From assembly GCA_016928395.1 (NCBI GenBank), contig JAFGKV010000050.1, positions 1 through 36,504 on the forward strand: a stretch of 36,504 nt of DNA. The letters run 5' to 3'. The translations under genes were made by a program, and so were the position numbers. Source of the stretch: Candidatus Fermentibacterota bacterium (GTDB taxonomy: Bacteria > JAFGKV01). This document shows positions 7,479-16,459 of this stretch, piece after piece. The notes under the pieces were generated by a model. It was given only the letters and a program-made list of their open reading frames with translations. It did no database searches and was not told the DNA's origin. The first letter of the stretch is position 1; each line of letters starts with the position of its first letter.

Positions 7479-8816
7479 TCACACGACCATTCCGTCGATG
7501 AACCCCGTATGCAGCGAGCCGCTTCGGAAACGCTCGTCCGCAAGGACTCTAAGATGGAAGGGGATGGTAGTTTTCACTCCCTCGATGACCATCTCTTCCA
7601 GGGTGCGCACCATCCGAACCCTGGCTTCTTCCCGGTCGGTACCGTAGGCGATCACCTTGGCCAAAAGGCTGTCGTAGTTCGGTGACACGGTGTATCCCGC
7701 ATAGAGATGGGTGTCGATCCTGATGCCGGGCCCACCCGGCTGGTGGAATGCGCCGATGACGCCCGGGCACGGAGCGAAACTATTGTCAGGATCTTCGGCA
7801 TTGATGCGACATTCCAGGGCATGCCCGCGTAGGTGAACATCGTTCTTCGACAGGGGGAGCCGATCCCCCGCGGCCAGCCGGATCTGCAGTTTCACCAGGT
7901 CGATGTCGCAGACCAACTCTGTGACCGGATGCTCAACCTGGATGCGGGTATTCATCTCAATGAAGAAGTAGGAGCCCGCGGAATCGAGCAAAAACTCCAT
8001 GGTGCCAAGACCCAAGTAGTCGACCGCAAGGGCGCCCCTGACCGCCACCGCGCCCATTTCATCCCTCAGGCCCGGAGTTACCGCGGTGGATGGTGACTCT
8101 TCAATGAGTTTCTGATGCCGACGCTGGATGGAGCATTCTCGTTCGCCGAAGTGCACGCACTGAACGCCATCCCCAGCCACCTGGAACTCGATGTGGCGAG
8201 GGTGATCAATGTAGTGCTCCAGGTAGAGCCTCCCATCCCCGAAAGCCGATTCGGCCTCACGGTGCGCCGCACTGAACGCGCGTTCCATGTCGGCCTCGCC
8301 GTGAACCACCCGCATCCCCCGCCCTCCGCCTCCGGCCACGGCCTTGATCAGGACCGGATAGCCGATCTCGTCAGCCACCGAACAGGCGATCCGTACTTCG
8401 GACACAGGTCCCGGGCTCCCCGGGATCACCGGCACACCCGCGGCTCGCATTGTCTCCCGGGCCAGCGCTTTGTCTCCCATGATCCTCATCGTTTCGGCCG
8501 TAGGGCCTATGAGCGTGAGATTACATGACGCCAGCACCTCGGCAAACGCGGGGCTTTCAGCCAGAAACCCATAGCCCGGGTGCACGGCATCGACGTTGGC
8601 GATTTCCGCGGCGCTTACGATTCGAGGTATGTTGAGATAGCTTTCAGCACTGGATGCGGCACCGATGCAGACTGCTTCGTCAGCGAACTTGACCGCCAGA
8701 CTGTCAGCGTCTGCCTGAGAGTACACCACTACCGTCTCGATGCCCAACTCGCGGCAAGCCCTAAGCACCCGGAGAGCGATTTCTCCTCTGTTGGCGATCA
8801 GAATCTTTTTGAACAC
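7479..8816 (-). CDS. accC: Biotin carboxylase subunit of acetyl-CoA carboxylase
   Basis: AccC carboxylates the biotin on AccB using ATP and bicarbonate, the first step of malonyl-CoA formation for fatty acids. The 445-residue protein has the N-terminal FKKILIANRGEIALRVLRA fold, the ATP-grasp glycine loop (IKAVAGGGGRGMRVV), EMNTRIQVEHPVTE with catalytic and metal-binding residues, and the C-terminal domain (HALECRINAEDP, SPNYDSLLAKVIAYG). Length matches stand-alone bacterial AccC. It starts 8 bases after the accB stop, so the two subunits are co-translated. Downstream, a 213-base gap separates it from the NfeD operon. Confidence 0.98.
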   Translation of the reverse strand: MFKKILIANRGEIALRVLRACRELGIETVVVYSQADADSLAVKFADEAVCIGAASSAESYLNIPRIVSAAEIANVDAVHPGYGFLAESPAFAEVLASCNLTLIGPTAETMRIMGDKALARETMRAAGVPVIPGSPGPVSEVRIACSVADEIGYPVLIKAVAGGGGRGMRVVHGEADMERAFSAAHREAESAFGDGRLYLEHYIDHPRHIEFQVAGDGVQCVHFGERECSIQRRHQKLIEESPSTAVTPGLRDEMGAVAVRGALAVDYLGLGTMEFLLDSAGSYFFIEMNTRIQVEHPVTELVCDIDLVKLQIRLAAGDRLPLSKNDVHLRGHALECRINAEDPDNSFAPCPGVIGAFHQPGGPGIRIDTHLYAGYTVSPNYDSLLAKVIAYGTDREEARVRMVRTLEEMVIEGVKTTIPFHLRVLADERFRSGSLHTGFIDGMVV

Positions 8817-8824
8817 AGCGGGCT

Positions 8825-9298
8825 TCAGACGTGAGTGTCGAGTTCGATGAGCGTCTGGCCGAATTCGACCGGCTGGGCATTCCCCACCGGTATCGACACA
8901 ACGCGACCCCGGACATCCGAGTGAATCTCATTCATGATCTTCATGGCCTCAATGATGCACACGGTCTGACCGATTTCCACAATTCGTCCTATTTCAGCAT
9001 ACGGTGGGGCGTCGGGAGAAGGCGCCCGGTAGAAGGTTCCCACCAGTGGCGCCTTTATGGTCGCCAGATTCTCCACGGGCGAGGGTTGTTCATACGACGA
9101 TATCTCTTCCTTCGGAGGAGGTATGGCTGGTTCCGGTGGCGCCGCGACGAAGGGAAATGAGGGTGTCAGTACGGTGGGATGATCCGGTGATGAGCGCCGC
9201 ACGATCCGCACTCGTTCACCGAGCCGCCTTACCTCGATCTCAGAGAGGTCAAGTTCAGCAACCAGTCTCGCCAGTCGTTCCAATGCACGAAGGTCCAT
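8825..9298 (-). CDS. accB: Biotin carboxyl carrier protein of acetyl-CoA carboxylase
   Basis: AccB carries the biotin that is carboxylated by AccC. The 157-residue product has an N-terminal helical segment, a Pro/Ala/Glu linker (about 50-75) and the biotinyl domain (about 80-157). Lys120 in EAMKIMNEI is the biotinylation site. I chose ATG 9298 because GAGG lies 5 bases upstream of it; a GTG two codons earlier (9304) would sit directly on that ribosome site. It follows the EF-P gene by 29 bases and precedes accC by 8, the common efp-accB-accC order. Confidence 0.97.
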   Translation of the reverse strand: MDLRALERLARLVAELDLSEIEVRRLGERVRIVRRSSPDHPTVLTPSFPFVAAPPEPAIPPPKEEISSYEQPSPVENLATIKAPLVGTFYRAPSPDAPPYAEIGRIVEIGQTVCIIEAMKIMNEIHSDVRGRVVSIPVGNAQPVEFGQTLIELDTHV

Positions 9299-9327
9299 CG
9301 CCACCTCACTCTCTCTGCGATATCGGG

Positions 9328-9897
9328 CTAGGTTTTCCTTGACACGCGCTCCACGTAGCGCCCGTCTCGAGTGTCGATCTTCAGGATATCCCCCTTCTCC
9401 AAGAAGAGTGGAACCTGCACGACGAGACCTGTTTCCATGGTCGCATTCTTCGTCGCGCCCGTCGCGGTGTCGCCTCGCACTCCAGGCTCCGTTTCCGCAA
9501 TGGCCAGCTCTACGAACATGGGTGGTTCGACGATGTAGACTCGATCCCCTGACATGGCGACATAGATCTCCTCGTTTTCGCGCAAGTACCGGGCCGCGTC
9601 ACCTATAACCTCTGCGCCAACAGTGATCTGATCATACGTTCCCATGTCCATCATGTGAAAGATATCACCGGCCCGGTAAAGGAACTGCATCTTACGTCGT
9701 TCGACTCGGATCTCTTCTATCTTCTCGCCCGAACGGAACGTCACGTCCTGAACCCGGCCGCTGGTGAGGTTTTTGATCCGTGTCCGAACGAAGGCATTAC
9801 CCTTTCCCGGCTTCACGTGCTGGAACTCGACCACGAGCCAGGGCTCGCCGCTGAACACCATGACCATTCCGTTGCGTATGTCGGATGTCGTTGCCAC
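9328..9897 (-). CDS. efp: Translation elongation factor P
   Basis: EF-P binds stalled ribosomes between the P and E sites and helps peptide-bond formation at proline runs. The 189-residue protein has the KOW-like domain I with the tip loop KPGKGNAF (Lys32 at the position that is modified in several lineages), and the two OB domains ending DGRYVERV. It starts at GTG 9897 with GGAG about 7 bases upstream. No lysylation (epmA/epmB), rhamnosylation (earP) or other modification gene is present in the window, so the modification state is unknown. It heads the efp-accB-accC group. Confidence 0.97.
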   Translation of the reverse strand: MATTSDIRNGMVMVFSGEPWLVVEFQHVKPGKGNAFVRTRIKNLTSGRVQDVTFRSGEKIEEIRVERRKMQFLYRAGDIFHMMDMGTYDQITVGAEVIGDAARYLRENEEIYVAMSGDRVYIVEPPMFVELAIAETEPGVRGDTATGATKNATMETGLVVQVPLFLEKGDILKIDTRDGRYVERVSRKT

Positions 9898-9921
9898 CGC
9901 GTACTCCGTCTTCCTCTGAGA

Positions 9922-10956
9922 TTAGTGCATGCCGTAGTTCGCCCCAGGCGCGTTGGCGCCTGGCGGGGAGACTACGAATGTTTCCGCAACCATGTCAAGC
10001 TGTGTCATAACATAGAACTTCGGTCGGTCCGGCGCAAAGGTTACCAAGTCGATGAGGTAGAAACGCTGTTGTTCCTCAACCACGAAACAGATCGTACGAA
10101 AAGGGCCGCCGGCGGTGTACTTCTGGTTCGTCCATGCACCGCGTATCTCGATGGCGGGGTACCCCAGGAACTCAACCGGGGAGTAGTGGGTTCGGGAATC
10201 GTCGATCTCATCTTCGTCATAGTGGCGCCAGGCCAGGTCTCGCCTGGTGCGCACGCAGAATTCGGGGCTCACCGAATCCTCGGCCCAGTCCTCCCAGTAA
10301 ACCGACACGTGACGGTCGGGATCAGTCTTCACGAAATGGACCCAGCGCTCCTCAGGTTTCTCCTCCATGCCCCACGGGCGAGGAACTCGGATGGACCATC
10401 CATACCGAGATGTCAGCTCGCGAACGAGGCGGTTGTCCTCTCCTCGAACATAGAGCCGTTCACGCACAACTGTTCGGTACCGATCAAAGAAGTCATCGTA
10501 CAGCATTCCGACCACCGTGGAGGCCAGACTATCCAGCTCGCTTGCGGTGTGTGCCACCAGCACGTAGGCGACTTGATGGGAGGCCCATGGTTCGAGAAGA
10601 CGGGTGAACGGAGCCTCCTCTGCGAGAACCGAAAGGTCCTTGCCGGTGAGGGCCGATACCATGTCTGTCACCGGACCCCTGCCATCCAAGGTGGCAAGGA
10701 ACACAAGGAGAGGCCTGCGTCGGATTGTCTCAATGGCATCCACAGAGAGATGGTGGACCCAGAACACTGATTCCTCGTCCAGGAGCAGCACCTTTCGCTC
10801 CAACCCCTCCACCAAAGCAGACTCGGCGGCGACCCAGGCCCGTTCATCGGCCATGACCGTCACCTCGCGGAAATCGCCACCGGCTCGCGGCTTGCTGCAC
10901 CCTGTAAGGGACAGTGCCACGAAGAGGATGCACAGCACGAAATCACGCATCGCCAT
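9922..10956 (-). CDS. DUF4837-like lipoprotein
   Basis: The 344-residue protein begins with a lipoprotein signal peptide whose lipobox LTGC places the lipidated Cys at residue 20, so the mature protein should be anchored to the outer or inner membrane. The rest (DFREVTVMADERAWV, IETIRRRPLLVF, WSIRVPRPW, GYPAIEIRGAW) resembles DUF4837, known mainly from Bacteroidota and relatives, with no assigned function. It overlaps the rhomboid gene end by 14 bases, and AAGGG lies upstream of the start; ATG 10950 is an alternative. The C-terminal tail (GANAPGANYG) is low complexity. DUF assignment is from memory of family pattern, so moderate. Confidence 0.85.
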   Translation of the reverse strand: MAMRDFVLCILFVALSLTGCSKPRAGGDFREVTVMADERAWVAAESALVEGLERKVLLLDEESVFWVHHLSVDAIETIRRRPLLVFLATLDGRGPVTDMVSALTGKDLSVLAEEAPFTRLLEPWASHQVAYVLVAHTASELDSLASTVVGMLYDDFFDRYRTVVRERLYVRGEDNRLVRELTSRYGWSIRVPRPWGMEEKPEERWVHFVKTDPDRHVSVYWEDWAEDSVSPEFCVRTRRDLAWRHYDEDEIDDSRTHYSPVEFLGYPAIEIRGAWTNQKYTAGGPFRTICFVVEEQQRFYLIDLVTFAPDRPKFYVMTQLDMVAETFVVSPPGANAPGANYGMH

Positions 10957-11773
10957 TTTCCCTTCGTTCCAGCACCTTGCTGGCCTGCTCGAGGATAGAC
11001 CGCTCTCGGTCAGTGAGTGACGATATGCCTATATCGGATATCTTGTCCAGAATACGATCCACTTCACCGGGTTCCGCACCAACTCCACCGCGCGCACCTG
11101 GGTCCCGTGGAGACGGTACCACCGATAGCCGTGGTCGAACAGGCCATTTGCGATGTCGCGGGCCGGCGAAAAGCACCCTCCGATAGGCCACGGCAAGCCA
11201 GATTGCTCCTGTGAACAGCCCCGCAAGGTGCGCCACGTAGGCGACACCTCCCTGGCCCTCCGCGAACAGCACCAGTTGCAGTCCCGCCAGCACGATCATG
11301 AAGTACTTGGCCTTCATGGGAAAGATGAGCATGAACGCAACCCTTCGTTCCGGGAAGAGCACGGCAAAGGCGAGTAGAATACCGAAGATTGCGCCCGACG
11401 CCCCGACGGTGACCGTCTGGCTGCTCGGGGACATAAGCACCGTGCCGACCGCAGCACCGAAGGCGCAGGTCACGTAGTACGCCACAAGCCTTCCTGAGCC
11501 CCACATGATCTCGATCTCGGTGCCGAACATCCATAGTACGAGCATGTTCCACAACAGATGCATGGGTCCCGCGTGCTGCAGCGCATAGGTGACCAGTTGC
11601 CAGAGTGCGCCGCCGGATACCACCATAGCCGGCACGAGGCCGAAGACCCCATCCCACCTATGTCCCGTAAGCACTTGGAACAGGTACACCGTCGCGGTGG
11701 CCAGGATAAGGCGCCGGACCATAGGCGGAAAGGATACGGCCAATCTGATTTGGTATCTCTTCATCGCCGTCAC
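10943..11773 (-). CDS. Rhomboid-family intramembrane serine protease
   Basis: Rhomboids cleave transmembrane substrates inside the membrane with a Ser-His dyad. The 276-residue protein has six or more helices. Asn76 (HLLWNMLVLWMFG), Ser126 (GASGAIFG) and His182 (AHLAGLFTGA) form the expected active site. A C-terminal cytosolic tail (VDRILDKISDIGISSLTDRE) matches the short domain often attached to bacterial rhomboids. The start is GTG 11773, whose GTGA overlaps the TGA of the upstream flippase-like gene, with GGAGG 7-8 bases upstream; ATG 11764 is the internal alternative. Its partner genes are a lipoprotein and a membrane flippase-like protein; the substrate is not predictable. Confidence 0.95.
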   Translation of the reverse strand: MTAMKRYQIRLAVSFPPMVRRLILATATVYLFQVLTGHRWDGVFGLVPAMVVSGGALWQLVTYALQHAGPMHLLWNMLVLWMFGTEIEIMWGSGRLVAYYVTCAFGAAVGTVLMSPSSQTVTVGASGAIFGILLAFAVLFPERRVAFMLIFPMKAKYFMIVLAGLQLVLFAEGQGGVAYVAHLAGLFTGAIWLAVAYRRVLFAGPRHRKWPVRPRLSVVPSPRDPGARGGVGAEPGEVDRILDKISDIGISSLTDRERSILEQASKVLERRENGDA

Positions 11774-12762
11774 GATGCGCCTCCCTCCTCGGCGGCAATC
11801 GAAGCGGATCGTTTCATTGCATGACGAAGTGGGAAGAGAAACACCCCACCGACCGCCACGGCGTACCACAGAGTAGCCGCCCGAACCACCAGGGTTGCCG
11901 CCACCGCTTCGCTTCGGGGCACACCCGATGCACTCAGCAGGCCGGCCACCGTGAGCTCGGTCGCACCAAGGCCGCCAGGAAGCATGCTCACTGCCCCAAT
12001 GACCGCGGCCAGTGCGTAGATGCCCGTGAGTTTGCCCAGGCCCAACGCACCGTAGCCCAGACCCGCCACTATGAGCCAGAAACCAACGCACTCACAGAAC
12101 CATGCAGGCACGGAAAGGAGGCTGGTGAGCAGCAGTGGTCTCGGTTTCACCAGTGCTCGAGCCGCCTTCAGACTCTGGTCGAGCTTGAGCGCCCCGGGAG
12201 CGAGCCGTTTGAACCTGGTAATCTGGCGAACGAGCAAGCTGCTCAAACGATCGATGCTCAGAATGCTCACGATTCCGGCCACCAACCCCACGCCGATTGC
12301 CAATGCAGCGGTGGCGCCCGTAAGCGCGTAGCCACCTGCGGCGGCCAATACCATGAGCGCCACCAGATCTGTAAGACGCTCGACCACAACGGCAGGCGCC
12401 GTCATGCTGACGGGAGCACCGTAGAGCCGCTTGAGCAAGAACGATTTGAGCACTTCTCCCATCTTACCTGGCGTGATCGACATCACCAAGCCTGCCATGA
12501 AGACGAGCAGGCTGCCCTTTCGTGGTACCCGAAACCCGAGATGCCTTAAGAAGTAGTGCCACTTCTCGAAGCGGATGAGATAGTTGAGAGATGCCAGACC
12601 CAATACCGCCGGCACAATGTGCCATGAAAGGCCGTAGAGTGCACCCCGAAGCCTGCCGTAGTCTGCCACGAAGGCAAGGGCCGCGTATACCAGCGCACCG
12701 AACACGACCCCCACAACCGCGCGCCCTAGGAAGTTGGGTGGGTGACGGATCGCGTCAGCCAT
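11770..12762 (-). CDS. YbhN/MprF N-terminal-type flippase-like membrane protein
   Basis: This 330-residue integral membrane protein belongs to the UPF0104 / lysylphosphatidylglycerol synthase membrane-region family. The marks are EKWHYFLRHLGF, MAGLVMSITPGKMGEVLKSFLLK, VVVERLTDLVALMVLA and a late SMLPGGLGATELTVAGLL. The family includes the lipid flippase half of MprF and proteins in glycolipid or polysaccharide loci. The aminoacyl-transferase half is absent, as in YbhN. I chose ATG 12762, which overlaps the stop of the TPR lipoprotein gene by 8 bases (CATGGCTGA). An MGDG-synthase-like glycosyltransferase lies three genes upstream, so glycolipid translocation is a reasonable inference. Confidence 0.92.
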   Translation of the reverse strand: MADAIRHPPNFLGRAVVGVVFGALVYAALAFVADYGRLRGALYGLSWHIVPAVLGLASLNYLIRFEKWHYFLRHLGFRVPRKGSLLVFMAGLVMSITPGKMGEVLKSFLLKRLYGAPVSMTAPAVVVERLTDLVALMVLAAAGGYALTGATAALAIGVGLVAGIVSILSIDRLSSLLVRQITRFKRLAPGALKLDQSLKAARALVKPRPLLLTSLLSVPAWFCECVGFWLIVAGLGYGALGLGKLTGIYALAAVIGAVSMLPGGLGATELTVAGLLSASGVPRSEAVAATLVVRAATLWYAVAVGGVFLFPLRHAMKRSASIAAEEGGAS

Positions 12763-13219
12763 GCGAGGGGACAAGGCCTCGTTTTTCGATAAACTCGAGC
12801 TCTTCCAGGGCCAATACCTTGCAGTTGGATCGTTTGGCGTCATCACCGAACGCCGTCATGACACGCCTGAACCCCTCGCGAGCTTCCAGGATATCCCCCT
12901 TACGGTACCGGACCCGAGCCAGGTAGTACTCGGCGTCATCGGCCCACTCACCCCCCGGCACGGCCTCTCGCGCAGCCTCCAAGGTTCGTTCCGCATCCTC
13001 GAGGCGGTTCTGTTTGAATTCGACACAACCCCTGAGCATGAGGGCCTTCTGGCACCACGGGGAGCGAGCATGCGACTGGGCGATGCCATGAAGCAGGCTC
13101 TCGGCTTCCGCCCACTTGCCTTTCGACATAAGCTTCTCTGCTCTGTAGAGACCCACACGGGGAGCGCATCCTGCAATCATGGACACTCCGATGACGCACA
13201 CGATAGTCTTTCGTACCAT
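12755..13219 (-). CDS. TPR-repeat lipoprotein, BamD/YfiO-like
   Basis: The 154-residue protein starts at ATG 13219 with GAGG 6 bases upstream. A short lipoprotein signal (IAGC, Cys18) is followed by three or so tetratricopeptide units: AEKLMSKGKWAEAESLLHG, GCVEFKQNRLEDAERTLEAA and YLARVRYRKGDILEAREGF. It resembles the TPR part of BamD-type lipoproteins but is shorter than BamD (about 240 residues), so I do not call it bamD. It is probably a periplasmic scaffold. It starts one base after the GNAT stop and overlaps the flippase-like start. Confidence 0.88.
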   Translation of the reverse strand: MVRKTIVCVIGVSMIAGCAPRVGLYRAEKLMSKGKWAEAESLLHGIAQSHARSPWCQKALMLRGCVEFKQNRLEDAERTLEAAREAVPGGEWADDAEYYLARVRYRKGDILEAREGFRRVMTAFGDDAKRSNCKVLALEELEFIEKRGLVPSHG

Positions 13220-13220
13220 T

Positions 13221-13976
13221 TCATGCCTCGCTTGGTGGTAGGCTACAACTAATGGTTGGCTCCTTTCGGCGCAAGGTTCCCCGCCGGCGCATGTGTACCG
13301 ATTCCATCGGACGAAGAGAGCCCTTCGCAAGATCCATGGTCAGCACCAGCCAGAAGGCCTGATTGCGCTTAGGGTCTGGACGAGCGGCCCCATGGGATGA
13401 GTCAACCTTGAAGCCCAATCGCTCGTACTTTTCGAGCATCCGCGCTCGCGAGGTCATTACCACCCCGTGGATTCGAAAGACCCCATGCGAAGCGAAATGG
13501 TCAAAGGCCCTGTGCATCAGTGCACGAGAGAGGGTGGTGCGACCTCGACAGGCCGGGGCAGTGTTGATGTGTACGTGGCCTGGATATCGGCGCCACGGCA
13601 CCTTGAGGCAACCGCTTCGGACATAGGAGATGCCAAGGTTCATAAGGCGTGGGAGGCCTTTCCACGGCAGGGCATACCTTCCCGTCACGATTCCCCCCAG
13701 AGCCGGCAGCACGACGTGCCGACGCCACACTCGTCGATAGCGCGCGGTATTGAGACACGCGAAGACATAGCCGAGCACCTCGTCTTTGTCGCGCGCGACG
13801 AACACCGATGAGGGCTCGAAGTCGGTGTAGTAACGGGTGAATAGATCGGCGAACAGCTCACGATCCAGATCGATCCACCTCTCCAGCGGTTGTCCGGCAT
13901 AGGCGACATCGCAGCAGAGTCGACGGATCTGCTCACGGTCGCCGGATCGATAGGGTGATACGTCTATGGCTCGCAT
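13221..13976 (-). CDS. GNAT-family N-acetyltransferase
   Basis: The 251-residue protein shows the GNAT layout. An N-terminal strand-helix (RAIDVSPYRSGDREQIRRL) leads into a strand region SVFVARDKDEVLGYVFACL. The acetyl-CoA segment HINTAPACRGRTTLSRALMH follows, and a late MLEKYERLGFKV closes the fold. The acetyl-CoA binding loop is a weak version of Q/RxxGxG/A (CRGRTTL). I chose ATG 13976 (MRAIDVSP); it overlaps the preceding gene by 13 bases. The acceptor is unknown; the neighbouring lipid glycosyltransferase makes a cell-envelope role possible. A basic tail (about residues 217-251) extends past the fold. Confidence 0.85.
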   Translation of the reverse strand: MRAIDVSPYRSGDREQIRRLCCDVAYAGQPLERWIDLDRELFADLFTRYYTDFEPSSVFVARDKDEVLGYVFACLNTARYRRVWRRHVVLPALGGIVTGRYALPWKGLPRLMNLGISYVRSGCLKVPWRRYPGHVHINTAPACRGRTTLSRALMHRAFDHFASHGVFRIHGVVMTSRARMLEKYERLGFKVDSSHGAARPDPKRNQAFWLVLTMDLAKGSLRPMESVHMRRRGTLRRKEPTISCSLPPSEA

Positions 13977-15121
13977 ACCGAGAACCTGGCCATCCACATT
14001 CCCTCGAGAATATCCGCCACATCGCGTGCTGCCTGAGGCCTGCCGTGACGTCGGATTCGCCGACCCATGCGTCTCACGAGTCGAGGCCTTTTCGCCAGTT
14101 CCGCAACAATATCAGCGACGTGTGCGGCATCGGAAACCCGGAAGGCCGAGCCCTCACGAACCAGCACTTCCTGATTTGCCTCTTCGTGTCCTGGAAGGGG
14201 ATCGACCAGAAGCGTCGGAAGGCCCACGCTGGCCGTCTCCGCCAGAGTCAGACCCCCGGGTTTGGTTATGCATATGTCGCTGGCGGTCATCAGATCGTGG
14301 ATCCTTTCGGTGAATCCAAACACCGCAATCCGCTCGTCCAGGGATGACAGGCGAGACAAGAGCCTGCGGTTCGAGCCCGCGACTACCACCGTGTGAATGG
14401 CGGCATCCACGCCGCGCAAGCCAGCTACGACCTCTTCGATGGGACCGATACCCAAACCGCCACCCATGAGCAGAGCCCGAAACGGCGCCGCCGGAAGACC
14501 AAGGCGGTGCTCTGCATCCTCCCGGCTCGCCGTTTCGCCGAACCGGGGATCGATGGGTATGCCAGTGAGATCCACGGCACTCCGCGATACACCCCTGGCG
14601 ATCAGAGCTTTACGCATCTCCGGGCGTCCCACGAAATACCGGTCGGTACCCGGCATGCACCAGAATGGATGGAAGTGATGGTCGGTCACAAGAATGGAAA
14701 GCAGGGCGTCCGACATCCCCGCGGCCCGACACAGGACGCTGGTGAGCGGATGCGTCGAGACCCAGACACCGGCGGTCTCCCCAAGGAATCGTGCGAGTCG
14801 TTGGCCGCCCAGCTTGGCGCAGGTGACGGCAACTGCCAACCCGCGATCGCTGACGCCTGGCCTCTTCCCCCTTGCGTAAGCGAAACGAAAGGCCCATGGC
14901 GCCTTGGTGATGAGCGCGAGGTAGCCGTTCACGAGGGTTGTGACGAGGCGAGGAGGCAGATAGTCACCCAATCCTACCACGCGCAAGGGGGCGGCCCTGG
15001 CACGAGTGCTCCACGCATGGGTGATGGCTTCAGCGGTGCGGGTGTGTGCCGCCCCGAAGGGCACGGTCAACACCACGACTGGACGTGACTGCGGCATCGT
15101 GCTCACGGTGGAGACGAACAC
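13964..15121 (-). CDS. MGDG-synthase-like family 28 glycosyltransferase
   Basis: The product (385 residues from GTG 15121, or 377 from ATG 15097) looks like the MGDG synthase / processive diacylglycerol glycosyltransferase group. The N-terminal half carries THPLTSVLCRAAG, LVTDHHFHPFW, DRYFVGRPEMRKAL and LTGIPIDPRF. The C-terminal nucleotide-sugar half carries LLMGGGLGIGPIEEVV, ITKPGGLTLAETASVGLPTL and PLPGHEEANQ. These enzymes add sugars to diacylglycerol or similar lipids at the inner membrane. The start is uncertain because neither candidate has a strong ribosome site. It sits 100 bases after the GT2 gene and overlaps the GNAT gene. Confidence 0.9.
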   Translation of the reverse strand: MFVSTVSTMPQSRPVVVLTVPFGAAHTRTAEAITHAWSTRARAAPLRVVGLGDYLPPRLVTTLVNGYLALITKAPWAFRFAYARGKRPGVSDRGLAVAVTCAKLGGQRLARFLGETAGVWVSTHPLTSVLCRAAGMSDALLSILVTDHHFHPFWCMPGTDRYFVGRPEMRKALIARGVSRSAVDLTGIPIDPRFGETASREDAEHRLGLPAAPFRALLMGGGLGIGPIEEVVAGLRGVDAAIHTVVVAGSNRRLLSRLSSLDERIAVFGFTERIHDLMTASDICITKPGGLTLAETASVGLPTLLVDPLPGHEEANQEVLVREGSAFRVSDAAHVADIVAELAKRPRLVRRMGRRIRRHGRPQAARDVADILEGMWMARFSVCEP

Positions 15122-15221
15122 GCGCCTGCCGTGTCGAGCCGAGGCGCGAAGTTCCCTGCGGCGGCCGCTCTAACCTGGAATGACTCTCCCCATCGACTCA
15201 CGACGGGGTTCGCTGCCCGCC

Positions 15222-16370
15222 TCACCCGCGGGATGACTCGGGTTTGTTCCAGATGGGATGCACCTTCCCCGTGAGGGACTTGACCCATCCGACCAGTGCC
15301 GCCGCATTGACGAGGAGGAAGTAGAAGGGAAGGCTGAAGACGCGGCTTCGTTTGCCTGCCCGCTGGAGCAGCCCCCCTAGCAGGCCCGCGGCGAGGAATG
15401 CCGCCACGACAATACCCAGGCCCACGTATCGACCTCGCATGACCAACACCGTCAGCGAGAAGCCGAATGTCAGAAGGAAGAAAGGCACCATCCACCGTAT
15501 GACCTTGTGACTCATGATGCGCCATGCCATGAGTCCGGAACGGAACGGGTTGAGCAGGTGGAGGTGGCGGGTCAGAGTTCTCAGTGCGGTAGCCACGATT
15601 CTGTTTTTCCGACGGAACTCCTCGGACGCCACCGTCGTTGTGCTCTCGAATGCCAGCGCGTGCGGCTCCGAGACGATTCTGTACCCTTGGGAATGGACGT
15701 TCAAGCTGATGAGAAAATCGTCACTCAGTTCATCTTGGACGGGAACGAAGAGCCGTGTCCGAATCGCATAGATGGCCCCGTCTGCTCCCGCCACCGAGCC
15801 CGAGAGGCTCTCACATCGCTTCAGATACTCCTCCAGCGTCCAGTAGAGGCGTTCGCCCCGGGCGGTGGCGGCGGGACAGCTGTTTCGGTAGATCTTCCTC
15901 CCACACACACACCCGACCTCGGGGTCAGCGAAGTTGCTGACCAGCTCGCTGATGGCATTGGGCGCGAACATCACGTTGGCATCGCAGAGGACCACAACCT
16001 CCGTGGCAACATGGGGCACCACCGAATTCAGTGCGCGGGTCTTACCTCCCCGCCGGGAAAGTCGCTCAAGAACGACGCCGCGGGACGCATAGTCTCCCAC
16101 GATGGTGTCGGTTGCATCGGTGCTGGCATCGGAGACGACCATCACGTGGAGTCTTTCGTGGGGATAGGTCAGGGAGAGGGAGTTCTCGATCTTCTCGCGA
16201 ATCACCTTTTCTTCATTGTGCGCAGGGATGACAAGAGTGACCTCCGGTTCAAAGCCAGTGTCCTTGTGAACCCGTCTATTGCGAAGCAATCCCAGGGCGG
16301 TAATACAGAGGGGATAGCCCGCATATGCATACACCGTAAGCAGTAGACTCGCGAGCAGAAGCGTTTCCAT
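15222..16370 (-). CDS. Membrane-bound family 2 glycosyltransferase
   Basis: The 382-residue protein has an N-terminal membrane helix (about 3-28) and a GT2 catalytic domain: VTLVIPAHNEEKVIREKI, VVVSDASTDATD-like nucleotide site, VVLCDANVMFAPNAI (the DxD-like position reads DAN), LSDDFLISLNVHSQG and RRKNRIVATALRTL (a QxxRW-like variant). Three hydrophobic C-terminal helices lie at about 285-365. This shape is shared by processive and single-addition GT2s that extrude or assemble glycans. ATG 16370 has AGGAAA about 10 bases upstream. An 89-base gap separates it from the GT9 gene, possibly a transcription break. The sugar and acceptor are not predictable. Confidence 0.92.
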   Translation of the reverse strand: METLLLASLLLTVYAYAGYPLCITALGLLRNRRVHKDTGFEPEVTLVIPAHNEEKVIREKIENSLSLTYPHERLHVMVVSDASTDATDTIVGDYASRGVVLERLSRRGGKTRALNSVVPHVATEVVVLCDANVMFAPNAISELVSNFADPEVGCVCGRKIYRNSCPAATARGERLYWTLEEYLKRCESLSGSVAGADGAIYAIRTRLFVPVQDELSDDFLISLNVHSQGYRIVSEPHALAFESTTTVASEEFRRKNRIVATALRTLTRHLHLLNPFRSGLMAWRIMSHKVIRWMVPFFLLTFGFSLTVLVMRGRYVGLGIVVAAFLAAGLLGGLLQRAGKRSRVFSLPFYFLLVNAAALVGWVKSLTGKVHPIWNKPESSRG

Positions 16371-16459
16371 GCGGCGTGTGTTTCCTGATCAGTAGCGATT
16401 CTGAATGTATTCGCGTGGGACGAAGGAGTGTACACCGGTTGGCGAGGCGGGTTTCCCCA

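Noticed and set aside
16371-16459. Possible promoter in the gap between GT9 and the membrane GT2 gene
   Set aside because: The best pair (TACACT and TACATT) is too weak in both hexamers to claim.
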